From Fremontodendron californicum (Eukaryota; Streptophyta; Magnoliopsida; Malvales; Malvaceae): 64,000 nt of DNA. This document shows, in pieces, positions 1-11,869 of this stretch (the first letter of the stretch is position 1; every line of letters begins with the position of its first letter). The stretch spans positions 33,328,301 to 33,392,300 of the forward strand of contig JAULJL010000003.1 of the NCBI GenBank assembly GCA_030761205.1, read 5' to 3'. The notes beneath the pieces are model-generated. The model did no database searches and was not told the DNA's origin. It saw only the letters and a program-made list of their open reading frames with translations. Position numbers and translations under genes: made by a program.

Positions 1-360
1 TAAGTTGAAGATTTTGTCCTTAAATTGAGTTCCCTGACTAATCAAGGCTCGACCCGTCTTAAGGAAATGAGTTCGATTTGCAAGAAAAGAAAATACCTCA
101 ACGATGGTCTCGGGGTCTTATCCCGTCTTGTGCTCAACTGTGTTTAAAATTCTGGGTATCTCCTCCAGAAGCTTCGGCTATCACCACCAAAGACTTGCTC
201 GTTTTTAAAACTGTAAAACTCTGGATATCTCCACCAGAAGCTTTGGCTATCACCACCAAAGACTTGCTCATTGTTAAAGCTGTAAAACTCTGGATATCTT
301 TACTAGGGGCTTTGGCTATCACCACCAAAGACTTGTTCACTTTTTTAAAACTGTAAAATT
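1..360 (-). repeat. Ogre-type 3' UTR tandem repeat, fragment cut by window start
   Basis: The first 200 bases closely match 28729-28925, the region just inside one LTR of the Ogre-like element described below, in the same orientation. From about 150 a ~65-bp unit repeats three times, each with a core reading ctatcaccaccaaagacttg. The unit is open on both strands, which is a property of the repeat and not evidence of a gene. I read this as the 3' untranslated region of a second, truncated member of the same family, transcribed from the minus strand. Confidence 0.7.
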
Positions 361-650
361 AATGGAGGCCGGAGGTCTTATCCATGATCTAAAAATTATG
401 GCAGAATGTCTTAAAAAAATGGTGCCCGGAGGTCTTATCTTTGATTTAAACAGAAAAATTATGCCCGGAGGTCTTAAGAATGGTGCTCGGAGGTCTTATC
501 CATGATTTAAATAGAAAAATTATGCCTGGAGGTCTTAAGAATGGTGCCCGGAGGCCTTATCCATGATTTAAACAGAAAAAATTATACCCGGAGGTCTTAA
601 GAATAGTGCCCGAAGGTCTTATCCATGATTTAAACAGAGGCCTTATCCAT
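361..650. repeat. ~70-bp minisatellite with cccggaggtctta core
   Basis: Four to five imperfect copies of a ~70-bp unit containing cccggaggtctta, gaatggtgcc and ttatccatgatttaaacag. It follows directly on the Ogre-type repeat and is probably part of the same 3' untranslated region. No coding capacity. Confidence 0.7.
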
Positions 651-1335
651 ATTTTTTCACAAGGGAAGTAGCAAAAATGAGAGAAAAAAAAAAAGGCATT
701 TTCTTACTATTTTTTGATTTGGAAAGCTAAAGCAAGGCAGCTATTTTCTTTCATGCTCTTGTCTATGCTTTGTTCATATGATTTTGTTATTCCTTTATGA
801 TTTTAATTTTTATTTTATTTTCTTTCATGAAATAAAATTGTTTTTCAAAACAAGTTCCAAAAGATTTCTTCATGTTTTATCAAATAACCAAGTTTGTTAA
901 ATTTTTTTCTTACATGTTCCATGCTTGGCCGAATGGTGTATGATTATTTTGTATTTGTTCTTGCATGTTCCATTTTTTTCTTAGAAGTTCCAAAAGATTT
1001 CTTCATGATTTTTTTCTTACATGTTCCATTTTTTTCTTACATTTACATTTGTATTAAACATTTGGTGAGAATTAGTTCCCAATCTTTGTTGGGTTTGCCG
1101 GAGAGGTTAGGGAATTTGTTCAACCACGTGATTATAGAATCGAAACGTATGGTTTTCATTTTACTCGAAATCATGTAAATATCATATGAAAGAATTATTT
1201 TTCAAGCTTTGCCGGGAAGCACGATAATGTTTTCCGACATAAGCTATTTATGTGATTCCTCACATGAATAATTCATTTCAAATAATGATGTGTGCATGTG
1301 ATCATGATGTAATTATAAATATTTTATGATGGTGC
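651..1335. other. non-coding, probably degraded LTR sequence
   Basis: No credible gene. The short motif aaaagatttcttcatg and the phrase ttttttcttacatgttcca recur several times between 858 and 1045, so this is low-complexity, internally duplicated DNA. Its position next to a recognisable LTR fragment (2461-2690) suggests it belongs to the same decayed retroelement. Confidence 0.4.
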
Positions 1336-2460
1336 CATTTTGTTGATTTTGCCATGTCATTCATATGCCATGTCATTCGCTTGCCATGTCATTCATATTG
1401 CCATGCCATTCACATGCCATGTCATTTAGATTATGTCATTCATTCATTCACATGCCATGTCATTCATAATGTCATGTCATTCTTATGCCATGTCATTCAC
1501 ATGCCATGTCATTCACTCACATGCCATGTCATTTAGATTATGCCATGTCATTCATTCACATGCCATGTCATTCATATGCCATGTCATCCATTCACATGCC
1601 ATGTTATTTAGATTATGTCATGTCATTCATTCACATGCCATGTCATTTAGATTATGCCATGTCATTCATTCACATGCCATGTCATTCATATGTCATGTCA
1701 TCCATTCACATGCCATGTCATTTAGATTATGTCATGTCATTCATTCGCATGCCATGTCATCCATTCACATGCCATGTCATTCATATGCCATGTCATCCAT
1801 TCACATGCCATGTCATTTAGATTATGTCATGTCATTCATATGCCATGTCATCCATTCACATGTCATGTCATCTAGATTATGCTGTGTCATTCATGCTCAT
1901 GCTATATCGTTCTTGTGCCATGTCATTTATATGCCATGTCATTTTGTTTGCCATGACGATTTCATTCACATGACATTCATTCTCATGCCATGTCATTCAT
2001 ACGCCATGTCATTTTGTTTTCCATGTCGATTTCATTCACATGACATTCATTCTCATGCCATGTCGTTCATATGCCATGTCATTTTGTTTGCCATGTCGAT
2101 TTCATTAACATGACATTAATTCTCATGTCATGTCATTCATATGCCATGCTACTTTGTTTGCCATGTCGATTTCATTCACATGACATTCATTCTTATGCCA
2201 TGTTATTTCATTTTCCATGCCATTTAGTTCGCCAAGTTTAGGTTTGCCTTGTCGATTTCATTCACATGACATTCATTCTCACGCCATGTCATTCATATGC
2301 CATGCTACTTTGTTTGTCATGTCGATTTCATTCGTATGACATTCATTCTTATGTCATGTTATTTCATTTGCCATGTCATTTAGTTCGCCAAGTTTAGGTT
2401 TGCCATGTCGATTTTGTTCACATGACATTCAATTTCTTTATGCTATGTCATAATTTCTTT
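1336..2460. repeat. CATGCCATGTCATT minisatellite, ~1.1 kb
   Basis: Dozens of copies of a 12-16 bp core (catgccatgtcattcat and variants) arranged in higher-order blocks of about 45-60 bp that also contain cattcattcac and ttagattatg. From about 1930 the block changes to a ~100-bp unit with gtcgatttcattcacatgac. The open frames across it encode only His/Met/Ser-rich repeats and come from the repeat period. A weaker version of the same motif, reverse-complemented, lies in the Ogre LTR around 24160-24450, so this may be an expansion of LTR-internal repeats. Confidence 0.85.
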
Positions 2461-2690
2461 TACTGTGTCATAATAAAATGTTTGTCATACCATGGTAAAT
2501 ATGCATGCTCATTTAATCTTTATCTTAGTACCATTTTGCATATTCATGATCATTTTCTATGATTTTCGAAATATATGAAAAACAAATAAAAACTTTTTTA
2601 AATCAAGATTATTCCCGAGTTAAAATAATTCATGGATTCTCTGTCGGGATGCTATATTAAAGCACACTTTTTAAGAAAGCTATATTAAAA
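2461..2690 (+). mobile_element. diverged Ogre-family LTR fragment
   Basis: The stretch around 2610-2655 (cccgagttaaaataattcat, then a variant of gagttctctgccggg) matches the reverse complement of the Ogre LTR at 24040-24080 and 39513-39555. Here it lies in the sense direction on the plus strand, opposite to the large element. Similarity fades after about 2660. I read this as a remnant of an older LTR, with the minisatellite to its left being its internal repeats. Confidence 0.5.
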
Positions 2691-3623
2691 AAGTTAAAAA
2701 ATTGTTTGTTACATTCACAAAATCCATTTTTCAACAAATTGATAAAACTTTCCTCTTTAATTTCTTATGGGGAATACTCTATTGTTTTGAATAGATTTCC
2801 ATATTGATATAAATAGACTACAAATGATTGCAATACAACTAAGAACAGCTAAACTAAATAAATAAATAAAGCGTTATAATTAGCATATGATAAAAACATA
2901 TCCATATACATTAACTTCAATAAAATAAAATAAAAAAATATTTAAGGAAAGAGATTCGGTGAAGATGACGAGTTAAATGCTTGGTGCATTTTCTTTATCT
3001 TTTTAATTTGGTAGTAATTAATTTCCATTTCAATACTTTAAAAAGAGCTAAATATATTGTTATTGAATAGATATATGCATAATTTTCTTTTCTGAGTTTA
3101 ATGGTCTTAACCAATGAATAAAACTGGATCAAAAGTTAAATTAATGAGATTTTCAATCATCGATTACATGTTGGATCGATCAGTTTAATTAAAAATTTAA
3201 AACATTAAATATATGATTTTGATATTAAATATGTATTAAATATAATAAATAATTAATATAAATATGCATTTGGTTTAATGATATGTTTTTAATATATATC
3301 TAAAAGATTAAATGTTTAAATCTTATCACTTACAACAAATTTTTAAATAAAAAATTTAACATAAAACTGATTTTTACCGGTTTAATCTGATTTTTTTATC
3401 GATTTTTATCAATTTGATGAAATCTTGATTTTATCAAACATATCAGATTGAACAGACTTCTAATTATCGATTAAATCGATCCAATCTGATTTTTTTTTTT
3501 TATCTTAATCAAGTAATCATCCATTCTAGGTATTCTACTTTATTTGCCTAATAAAAAGCGAGTATATTATTACTCTTGTTTTAAAGTATTAATTAATTGA
3601 ACAACAAGTTTAATGGAGGATGT
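2691..3623. other. AT-rich intergenic DNA, no gene seen
   Basis: No open frame of note and no recognisable structural RNA. Between 3110 and 3500 there are several short phrases around gattaaatcgatcc and accggtttaatctg that recur loosely at 7140-7260. They look like remnants of an old dispersed repeat. Confidence 0.5.
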
Positions 3624-3633
3624 TATTTCTATG

Positions 3634-4187
3634 GGTTAAAATATCTAGACAGTCTTTGTATTATAGTTAAAAGTATATTTTAGTCTCTATAATATAGAAG
3701 TAAGGAATTTACTCTTTATACGTTTGAAATTGGTGCAAAAAAGTAAAAATGGTAATGGTATTAATGAAAAACCGTCTAAATGCTAACGTGGATATGTGAA
3801 ACTGACAAAATAGATGAGTTGAAAAAAATGGTGACATGTCAAATTGTTTTGTTCAGGTTGAATTTAGAATGACAGAATAGATGATTTGAAAAAAAATGAT
3901 GGCATGTTTTTACGGGTAAGGGAGGGATTTGGGGTAAAAAAATCATGTTTTTCTAAATTTCAGTTTAGTAAAAAAAAAATGACACGTTATCATTTTTTTC
4001 TAAGTCATCTTTTCTGTCAATTTCAAATGTTCACTTTAACATTTAGACTATTTTTCATCAACACCATTATCAATTTTACTTATTTGCACCAATTTCAAAC
4101 GTATAAAGATTAAATTACTCACTTATATAATATAAAGACTAAATACACTTTTGATTGTAATACAAGAATTGTTTAAATACTTTAAGC
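3634..4187. mobile_element. foldback MITE, Mutator-type, 554 bp
   Basis: The first ~190 bases and the last ~190 bases are inverted copies of one another. For example tatacgtttgaaattggtgcaa near 3718 pairs with ttgcaccaatttcaaacgta near 4084. The element starts ggttaaaatat and ends atactttaagc. It is flanked by the 10-bp direct repeat tatttctatg at 3624-3633 and 4188-4197. Long terminal inverted repeats with a 9-10 bp target duplication are the signature of Mutator-like MITEs. No transposase coding. Confidence 0.85.
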
Positions 4188-4197
4188 TATTTCTATG

Positions 4198-5678
4198 CGT
4201 GGTATAGATGGATGTATTCATTAATTTTTTCAATAAAATTGTAGGAGAGTATATACCCCTATTTTTTTTAAGGTGCAAAATAGCAAAGTGAGAAACATCA
4301 CAAGCTTAGGAGAGTATACCCATCATGTGGGTTTTTTTTTTTTTATTTGAAAAAGAAAAGTTTTATGTAGTTTTTTTATAAGATATGGGTAGATTTTTTT
4401 TTTAAGTAGGAGTGAATAATTTTCTTAAGAAAGGCTTTGTTAAACATTATTAAAAGATAAAAATATTCATGATTTTATATTTATTAACATTTTATTTTTA
4501 AAAAAAATTATAATTTTATCAACTAAATTGGTATCACTTCTAATAACACTAACTCAATCAATTATTTTGTATTAGTTTTAAGAAATTTATGATTTTATTG
4601 TAGACAAAAAATTGTTAACATATGTTATTGTAAAGAATATAACACATGTATACAAACACATATATACCAATTTTGCTAAAATTACTAAGTAAAAATGGAA
4701 TGATACAATAGAAAATGGTGAAGGACATCTAAATGGGCACAAGAACTTGCTACTCTTTATTAGTTTTGTATAATGTTTTGCATCATATTTGAGTTAAAAA
4801 TAGGTCATTAATGGAATAATATTTTCATACAAATTAGTATTAGTATATAGTAAGATGTTGCAACAATTTCATTAATGAAATTTTATTTACAACGAGAACC
4901 ATTTTAATATGTATCAACAAAAGTTGGGTCATAGAGAAACTTTTTATTACATACTAAATTTTGGTACATTCACTATTTTCGGTAAAAAAATAAAATAATT
5001 TTGTAAAAAAAGAAGTTACTTGCTAAAAATAATATTTTTTATTGAAAATAAAAAAATATATATTTGATGAGTTGAGTGGGTAGGTTTTTTTTTTTTTTAA
5101 TACATGTGAAGAAAAAATGAAAAAGACATAAATGTCTCTACTCACATATTTTTTATCATTATTTTATTTTAATTTTTAAATAAATGTCCCTACTCATATA
5201 TATATATATATATATATATCTTTTTAGATTAAAAATAATTTTCCACTAAAAACTATCCATTTTTTTTATCTATTAGTATTTTTTCAAATCAAATTTATTG
5301 TTATAATAACTATAGGTAATGGCTTTTAAAATGGAGAGAAAGTAAGCAAATGTTAGTTTTTCACTTTTTTTTTCAATTTTTTTTATTATTATAATTTTAT
5401 TAATATATATTGTTGATTTTAAAATATGATTTTTATGTAATTCTCTCGAATGAATTGTAGTCACTTGACTCGTCAAACAAATTCAATATAGTTTTATATA
5501 TGATATAGATATATTTATAAATAATTTTTTATTTCTCACAGGATTTAATCTTTGACTCTCAAGAGATAAGAAGATGGTTATCTCTTATTACATAAACAAA
5601 TTAATTTTATTACATAACTAGATTAATGAATAACAAATATAATAAAAGGAACACTCTTTTTCTAATTTTTACATTTAA
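4198..5678. other. AT-rich intergenic DNA with a short TA microsatellite
   Basis: No gene or structured element recognised. A (TA)n run of about 20 bases lies at 5198-5218. The rest is long A and T runs typical of plant intergenic sequence. Confidence 0.5.
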
Positions 5679-7095
5679 CTAGAAAAAATACCCTCGGGTA
5701 TTTTTAATTTTTTATAATTTTTTTAATTAATTGATAATAAAAATTAATTTATATTTATATTTTATTAATAATAATTTATTTAAATATTTTATTTTTAAAT
5801 TGTAATAATATTAATATAATTATATTTTTTAATTATAAAAATTAAATTTATGATAATTGTTTGTTTATGAATTACATAATATAAATACATTTTCAAATAT
5901 TATTTATATGTATTTTTGAAAAATATATAAACCTTATTGTATACTGTATATTTTTATTTATAGGAGATAAAAAATAATAAATGAAAAATAAGAAAATTAA
6001 ATTATGCTTTGTATTTTATTCTCTCGTAAAATCAATTTTCTCACATAGTTTAGTAGCAAGTTCGTTTTTTTCCTTTTTTTAACTTTTTCTTTTCGAGCGA
6101 GTCGGGTACGGACCCTAAATCGACCCACGAGTCAACGTGCGGATCAACCACTTTAAAATCATCATTTAAAATTAAAATAAAATAATTTTTTTAACTTTTT
6201 CTCCGAGCAGGTTGGGTACGAATCCTAAATCGACCCGCGAGTCAACGTGCAGACTAACCTCTTTGAATACACCATTTAAAATAAAATTAAATATAATTAA
6301 TAAAATAAATTTATTTTTTAACTTTTCCCCGAGCTGGTCGGGTACGGATCCTAAATCGACCCGCGAGTCAACGTACGGATCAACCTTTTAAATACATAAT
6401 TTAAAAATAAAATAAAAGTAATTGATAAAATAAATTTCTTATTTAACATTTTTTTTCTCGAACGGGTCGGATACTGATCCTAAATCAACTCGCGAGTCAA
6501 CGTACAGGCCAACCCTTTTAAATTTATCATTTAAGAATAAAATAAAAAAAAAACTAAAAAAATAAATAGAATAATTTTTTTAATCTTTTTACCGAGCGGG
6601 TCGGGTACGAATCTTAAATCGACCGTCGAGTCAACGTGCAAATCAACCCCTTTAAATACACCATTTAAAAATATAATTAATTAATAAAAAATAAAAAAAT
6701 TTGTGCGGGTCGAGTACGAATCAACGTGTAGACCCATCACCTTAAATACATCATTTAAAAATAAAATTAAAATAAATTAATAAAATAACTTTAATTTTTT
6801 TTCCCGAACAGATCGAGTATGGATTTTAAATCGACCCGTGAGTTATCGTGCAGACCAATCATTTTAAATATATCATTTAAAAATAAAAAACTTAAAACAA
6901 AAAAAAAACAGAAAAAAAAAAACTCCAGTGGACCCATTAGAGTTTTTTTTTATATATTATATGGTAGGACAAAATTGTTACTAAATATTTTTTAAAAATC
7001 GCTCAAAAATAATATATAATAAAAATTTTACCCTTACTAAAAAATAAAATAGAATGAAATTTTTTCCCTCAAGACTTAGTTTTAATAATAGTAGA
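5679..7095 (-). mobile_element. non-autonomous Helitron, 1.4 kb
   Basis: Read on the minus strand the element begins TCTACTATTATTAAAAC at 7095 and ends with a hairpin (ATACCC GA GGGTAT) followed by TTTTTCTAG at 5679. The host bases on either side are A before the TC and T after the CTAG, so it sits in an AT dinucleotide without target duplication. A 5' TC, a 3' hairpin about 5-10 bases before CTRR, and insertion between A and T are the defining Helitron features. There is no Rep/helicase coding, so it is non-autonomous. Its interior is dominated by a tandem repeat (6095-6890). Confidence 0.85.
6095..6890. repeat. ~120-bp satellite-like tandem repeat inside the Helitron
   Basis: Seven imperfect units, near 6095, 6205, 6330, 6460, 6590, 6700 and 6810. 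Each holds a GC-richer core (gggtcgggtacggatcctaa, then cgacccgcgagtcaacgtg) embedded in A/T-rich spacer (catttaaaaataaaat). Units decay toward the right. The contrast in base composition makes it stand out from the surroundings. Confidence 0.9.
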
Positions 7096-7576
7096 TGTAT
7101 ATAGGATAAATTGTAATTAGTATGTATAAGCGTGTTGTCAATAATCAAATTTTATTAGTTGAATCGATTAAATTAAAAATTAATGATTTATGTGATCTGT
7201 CATTTAATAGTTAAATCGATCAACTCATTGATTAGATCAAATCGGATTTGATTATTTTAAGTTATTATTTTATTTAAAAAAATCTTATAAAAGACAAGGT
7301 TTAAACTTTTAACCCATCAATTAATTATTAAATCATTTAATCAAGGGTTTTGTTAACGAATATTTTTATGACAATTTTTAAGGTTAATTAATATACTATT
7401 TATAATAATAATATTGTATTAATTACAATAGTTGATAATTTTATTCATCATTTACAATGCATTAGATAAAGATATTATTATACAAGATAACCTTAAAAAG
7501 TGTTCTTTGGATACTTGTTAGCAAAATTCATCAAATGGCACGTTTCATATTAATATGCATTGTATTTAATATTAAA
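7096..7576. other. AT-rich intergenic DNA, no gene seen
   Basis: Loose similarity to 3360-3500 (short phrases such as ttaaatcgatcaa). No coding or structural feature recognised. Confidence 0.4.
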
Positions 7577-7604
7577 CTAGTTTTAATCCCGTGCAATGCA
7601 CGGT
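7577..7604 (-). mobile_element. Helitron-like 3' terminus
   Basis: On the minus strand this reads CCGTGCATTGCACGG (a perfect hairpin) then GATTAAAACTAG, followed by T. That is the arrangement of a Helitron 3' end. The body would extend to the right on the plus strand, but I could not place a 5' TC end confidently. Confidence 0.6.
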
Positions 7605-8416
7605 TATATACATAAATTAAGAATATAATATTAAATTTTAATAATAATTATATAACAATGATTAAAATGGGAGTGAATTTATTTTTTTTTAAAAGTAAAT
7701 TAGATATTAATGATATTCAAATCAAGAGGTAAATCCTTTTTTATTTTAGTGTTTAATCAAAAAATTTACTTAATTATCTTTTATTTTATTTCTTAAACTA
7801 CATATTAATTAGCAAACCAATGTTATGACGTGATTTTATCCATAAATTTATTTTCATTTTTTTGGGATTTTAAGTTATTTTTTCAAGCAAAAGATTAACA
7901 AACATTATATCATTTAAAAGGATCATTTATGAATTTTGAATTAAAAAAAAAAAAAAACATAGTTTGAAAATAAAAAGAAATTTAAAAATTTTATATCTCA
8001 AACAATAGAACACTTGCAAATAAGAAATAGAAACTGATTATTACATACCAAATAATTAAAAATAGTAAGCAATAGAGAATGCCAAGTAATTGAAAAAATA
8101 GTAAATAATTGAATTAATAAAAGAATGTTAAATAAATGAAATATGAACTAAATAAAAAATTATTTGAATAAAAAAATAAATAAAGTATGAGTATAGATTG
8201 TCGAACATAATAAAAAAGAGTGTAACATAAACCTGCATAAAAATAAAAATAAAAAAGCAAATAAAAAAAATTTTGAATAAAAGAAGAAAACATTTATGAA
8301 ATATATAATCTGTTGAACATACCAAAACAAATATAAAACTTATGCTCATTAACAATAGCATGAAATAAAATATTAATGCAGTCCTTCAATACCTTAACTC
8401 AAAATGGATAAAAGTA

Positions 8417-8476
<60 letters not shown>

Positions 8477-8952
8477 GGAGGAACAACCGTAAAATAAAAA
8501 ATTATGTAATAAATATAAGAAGTATGGAGAAAACAATAAACACCAGGATAGCTTTGTGCTTTAAACCTTTTTTTTTCTTTGGTTGAATGGAGAGCATACG
8601 ATCTTAGAACTAAACTAATGAGAGAACCATTTCTCCACTCATATGCTAATAACATTGAGGATAGTTTTTCTACGGGAGCATGACCGAGTAATTCCTCTTA
8701 GTTGAGTCCTTTTAACTAATTAATCGATCATCCTAAACAACTAATATTTATAGTGTTTAAAATCAAACAAAAATAAAATTAATTGAGAGAAATTTAAGCT
8801 ATTGAAAATAAATGTGATCAATTTGATTAGAATCACATCAAATTAATAATTAAAATTAATTGAGAGAAATATAAGCTATTAAAAGTAATTGTAATTAATT
8901 TTATAAAAATCAAATCAATTAAGAGAGAGGTTTAAGTTATTAAGTATAAAAA
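7605..8952. other. AT-rich DNA, possible Helitron body, TA microsatellite
   Basis: No gene recognised. It contains a (TA)n microsatellite of ~55 bases at 8419-8473 and a ~85-bp tandem duplication at about 8765-8945 (core aattaattgagagaaat, then aagctatt). The open frames on both strands across the TA run are trivial Tyr/Ile repeats. Confidence 0.5.
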
Positions 8953-9290
8953 CTAGTTTTAAACCCGTGCAATACATGGGTATGTAATTATATTAAAAAA
9001 AAAAAATCAATTCTAATATGACTAATAAACTTTATTAATTATATCATTTTATTTTATTTTATCATCTAATTTTAATATTAATTAAAATTAAAAAAAAATA
9101 AATAAATGCTACTATAAAAAAGAATGAAACTTTAATTACTTTAATAATGAAAACGTTTTATTTGCAATTTGCAAATGCTTGAATAGCTTAAAAAATTATT
9201 AAAATAGCTAATAAAATAATTTTAATTATTATATTATATGGTTGTTTTTACAAAAATAAATAAATAAATAAATAAATAAGAAGAAGAAGA
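8953..9290 (-). mobile_element. candidate short Helitron of the same family
   Basis: The 3' end on the minus strand is CCCATGTATTGCACGGG then TTTAAAACTAG followed by T, a near-copy of the terminus at 7577. A plausible 5' end is TCTTCTTCTTC at 9290, preceded by A. The 3' end is well supported; the 5' boundary is a guess because the candidate lies in a simple GAA repeat. Confidence 0.4.
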
Positions 9291-10020
9291 TGCCACAACA
9301 TATTATATTTTTCAATTTAAAAAAATAAGAAGAGGCTAAAACGTATTATATCTTTCTACTTATACCTTACCTTCACATAGGAATTCAAAAATGATGCACA
9401 TATTTGTCCATCGAATCAAAAAATTTCTTGAGAGATAACCTTTTGTAAAAATCTCTTTTTCGCTTCTATACTATTTTTCATGGTAAATTATAAAATAATT
9501 AAAAAAAAATTAGTTTAAATCATGTCATATTATAAACAAAACAATAAATATTATTAGTTTAATATCAATTTTATAAACTGACATATCATCTAACTTTGTA
9601 TGAAAAATTTGGTAAGCTAAAATTCTCATAGGATATATATAAGAAAATATTGAGGTGAATACTGATGTCAATTTAAATTAGAATTTTTTTTTTTGGATAT
9701 AACTAATATTGAAATAAATTTGAATGCATAAAAATAATAAAAGATCACATGCTTTACACTTGTAAGATAAATAATAGGTGAAGACATTTTTGAATCCCAT
9801 CATATAATCTACTAAATATAAATTATATAATCGTATAACTTACTATATGGTTTACACGTGTGGGATAGGTGATATAAATTCTATTTGATTTTCCTTAATT
9901 TGTTTTTCTTAAACTTACACGTATGGTAAGATTGAAATTAAGTAAAAAATACAAAGGCAAAATGGTCCAATGTAATCTATTGGTTATTCCTTGAAGCAGA
10001 GAATAACCATTCTGCTATCT
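9291..10020. other. AT-rich intergenic DNA, no gene seen
   Basis: Nothing recognisable apart from short repeated phrases such as acttgtaagataaataataggtg and acgtgtgggataggtgata (about 9755-9885), which look like an old duplication. Confidence 0.4.
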
Positions 10021-10031
10021 AACTTTAGGAG

Positions 10032-10292
10032 AAATGATTGTATAAAACAGTTACTCTACATCAATATACATCATTTTCATTCAAATCATGTCATGTAATC
10101 ATGTTTTTGAAAAAAATCAACTATTTATTATATATTACATGTAATAATTAAATTATAAATATTTATTTCAACAATTCATTAATATTTTTGTAATAAATAA
10201 TTGATTTTTTTCAAAAAATCTGATTACGTGACATGATTTAAATGAAAAAGATATATGCTGACGTAAAATAATCGTTTCATACAATCTTTTTC
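10032..10292. mobile_element. foldback MITE, ~260 bp
   Basis: The left arm (aaatgattgtataaaacag onward, through tcaaatcatgtcatgtaatc) is the inverted copy of the right arm ending gtttcatacaatctttt. Arms are about 115 bp with an AT-rich centre. Flanking sequence aactttaggag (left, 10021) and aaccttaggag (right, 10295) looks like a slightly mutated target duplication of 9-11 bp, as in Mutator-type MITEs. Confidence 0.75.
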
Positions 10293-10338
10293 TTAACCTT
10301 AGGAGAGCTCAATCTTTTTCTTAACCTTAGGAGAGCTC
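10283..10338. repeat. 28-bp perfect tandem duplication at MITE edge
   Basis: Two perfect copies of a 28-base unit, 10283-10310 and 10311-10338, spanning the right end of the MITE and its flanking sequence (...cttaaccttaggagagctc). Probably replication slippage or repair after the MITE inserted. Confidence 0.95.
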
Positions 10339-10527
10339 ATTTGGTGGAATGATTATTTTTCACTAAAATGAACCAAAAGATGAAATAGCCATCCCATTAA
10401 AAATAATCCCCAATAAAATGACTATTCATCTAACTAAATATGGCATGATATGTTATGTTGATTGCAAATCAATCAAAGAAACTTTCTTTTTGGAGCCATT
10501 GATTGAAACTTGAGATAGTTGTTATTT

Positions 10528-10690
10528 GGGTAAATTTGAAAAACATCCAATGAAAAAAAACAAAAATTATTGAATGATATAATGGGGTAAAATATTTTTT
10601 AAAAAGGAAATAAAAATATCTGAAATTGTAGAAAATGATCTTGTAAAGACTAATATACCCTAGTAAAAGAAACAAGTTAAAAAAAGAAAG
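10528..10690 (+). repeat. Pack-MULE left terminal inverted repeat
   Basis: Aligns by eye to the reverse complement of 46670-46836. Shared blocks include gggtaaat, aaaaacat, gaaattgtagaaaa / gaaattatagaaaa, and the stretch with tatacccta / tttaccctta followed by aagttaaaaaaag. Both copies are A-rich on this strand. Confidence 0.8.
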
Positions 10691-11869
10691 AAGCCCTGTT
10701 TTTTTCCCTCCCTCAACTTTCTTTCATCCTTCACGTTTTTTCCTCTCCCGATTCTTCTCCATTGAAGCTTTTTTTTTTATTTTATAAATTTCATTCAATT
10801 TGCAGACATGTTTGAAGGCATGATGGCTTTGATTTGATGTTGTCAGCTAATTAAGGGAAATTCAGCATCATTCCTCCTGAAGCCTTTAAAGAACATCAAC
10901 TAGATCTTACTCTACTTCTTCACTTCTGCCTTTTGGCTCTTGCTTTACTCTCTTCATGTATGATTGTGAGTATTTAACCAATTTATACTATTGCAATACT
11001 GTTGAAATCCAATTCGATTTTCTCTATTTTGTTTTCTGTAAGTGTTTCAGATTTGATTTTTTTTGTTGGTAAATTCATGTGTTATTCTGCCAAGTAATCT
11101 CTAAATTTTTTCAGTACCTTAAATGTACTTTTGAAGGTAACAAAGTTTAATTTCAAGTTCAATATTGTTAGAATTTGATCCAAAATACAAGGATACAACA
11201 TTAAACATTCTCTTTTAAATTTCAATACTATTTATGTTCTAGACAAAATTTTACTTTAATTGCTATGAAATGGTGTTACTAATCAGCTATTAAAATAAAA
11301 AAAACACAGCTCTAATATTCATTTACAATGATAGCATGATTTTATTTTAGGGAAGAATATGTGAATTTGATATTGGTTGAACGTACATATAGTTTGGTTG
11401 CTTCATATGTTAATTTACAATGGAACATGTAAATGTAGCACATAATATCTTAATTGATTGAATTTTGGGAAAGTACATATTATTTGGAAGAATGTATATA
11501 TAGATATGCAATATGTACATATTGTTTTGCTATATGTACATATGCTGGACTAAAGCATTTCTTATAAATTGTGTTAGTTTTAAGTCATTTTATATGGCAA
11601 AAACAATAAGATAGAGATATTACGGTTAAGTGTTTGCCTTACAAGAGCAACAATTATTATATTATGTTTTTGCTTGATTGGTCATTTTAAGGAGGGTTAA
11701 CATGTAGGAGTCTATTGTTGTTTCATACATTGCAGAGACTGGTTTTTCGATCAAACAGGAGTTAGTATGTACATATACAATCAATTTACAGTTTTTCGAT
11801 CAAACTGGTAAATTTACAGTTTTAGATACCCTGAAGTATGTTGCTAAGTTTGTTTTTGTGTTATTTAAG
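10691..11869. other. Pack-MULE interior, probably captured 5' flank and introns
   Basis: A C/T-rich block at 10690-10760 resembles a plant 5' untranslated leader. It is followed by ttcattcaatttgcag at 10790-10805, which looks like an intron 3' end. The rest is non-coding. I see no exon upstream that joins the H2A piece, so the first half of that gene is missing or unrecognisable here. Confidence 0.4.

Noticed and set aside
1433..2113. 226-codon open frame rich in His, Met and Ser
   Set aside because: It is a translation of the CATGCCATGTCATT minisatellite; other frames are open too, and there is no domain or promoter.
8386..8655. Short membrane-like frames across the TA microsatellite
   Set aside because: Tyr/Ile runs come from (TA)n.
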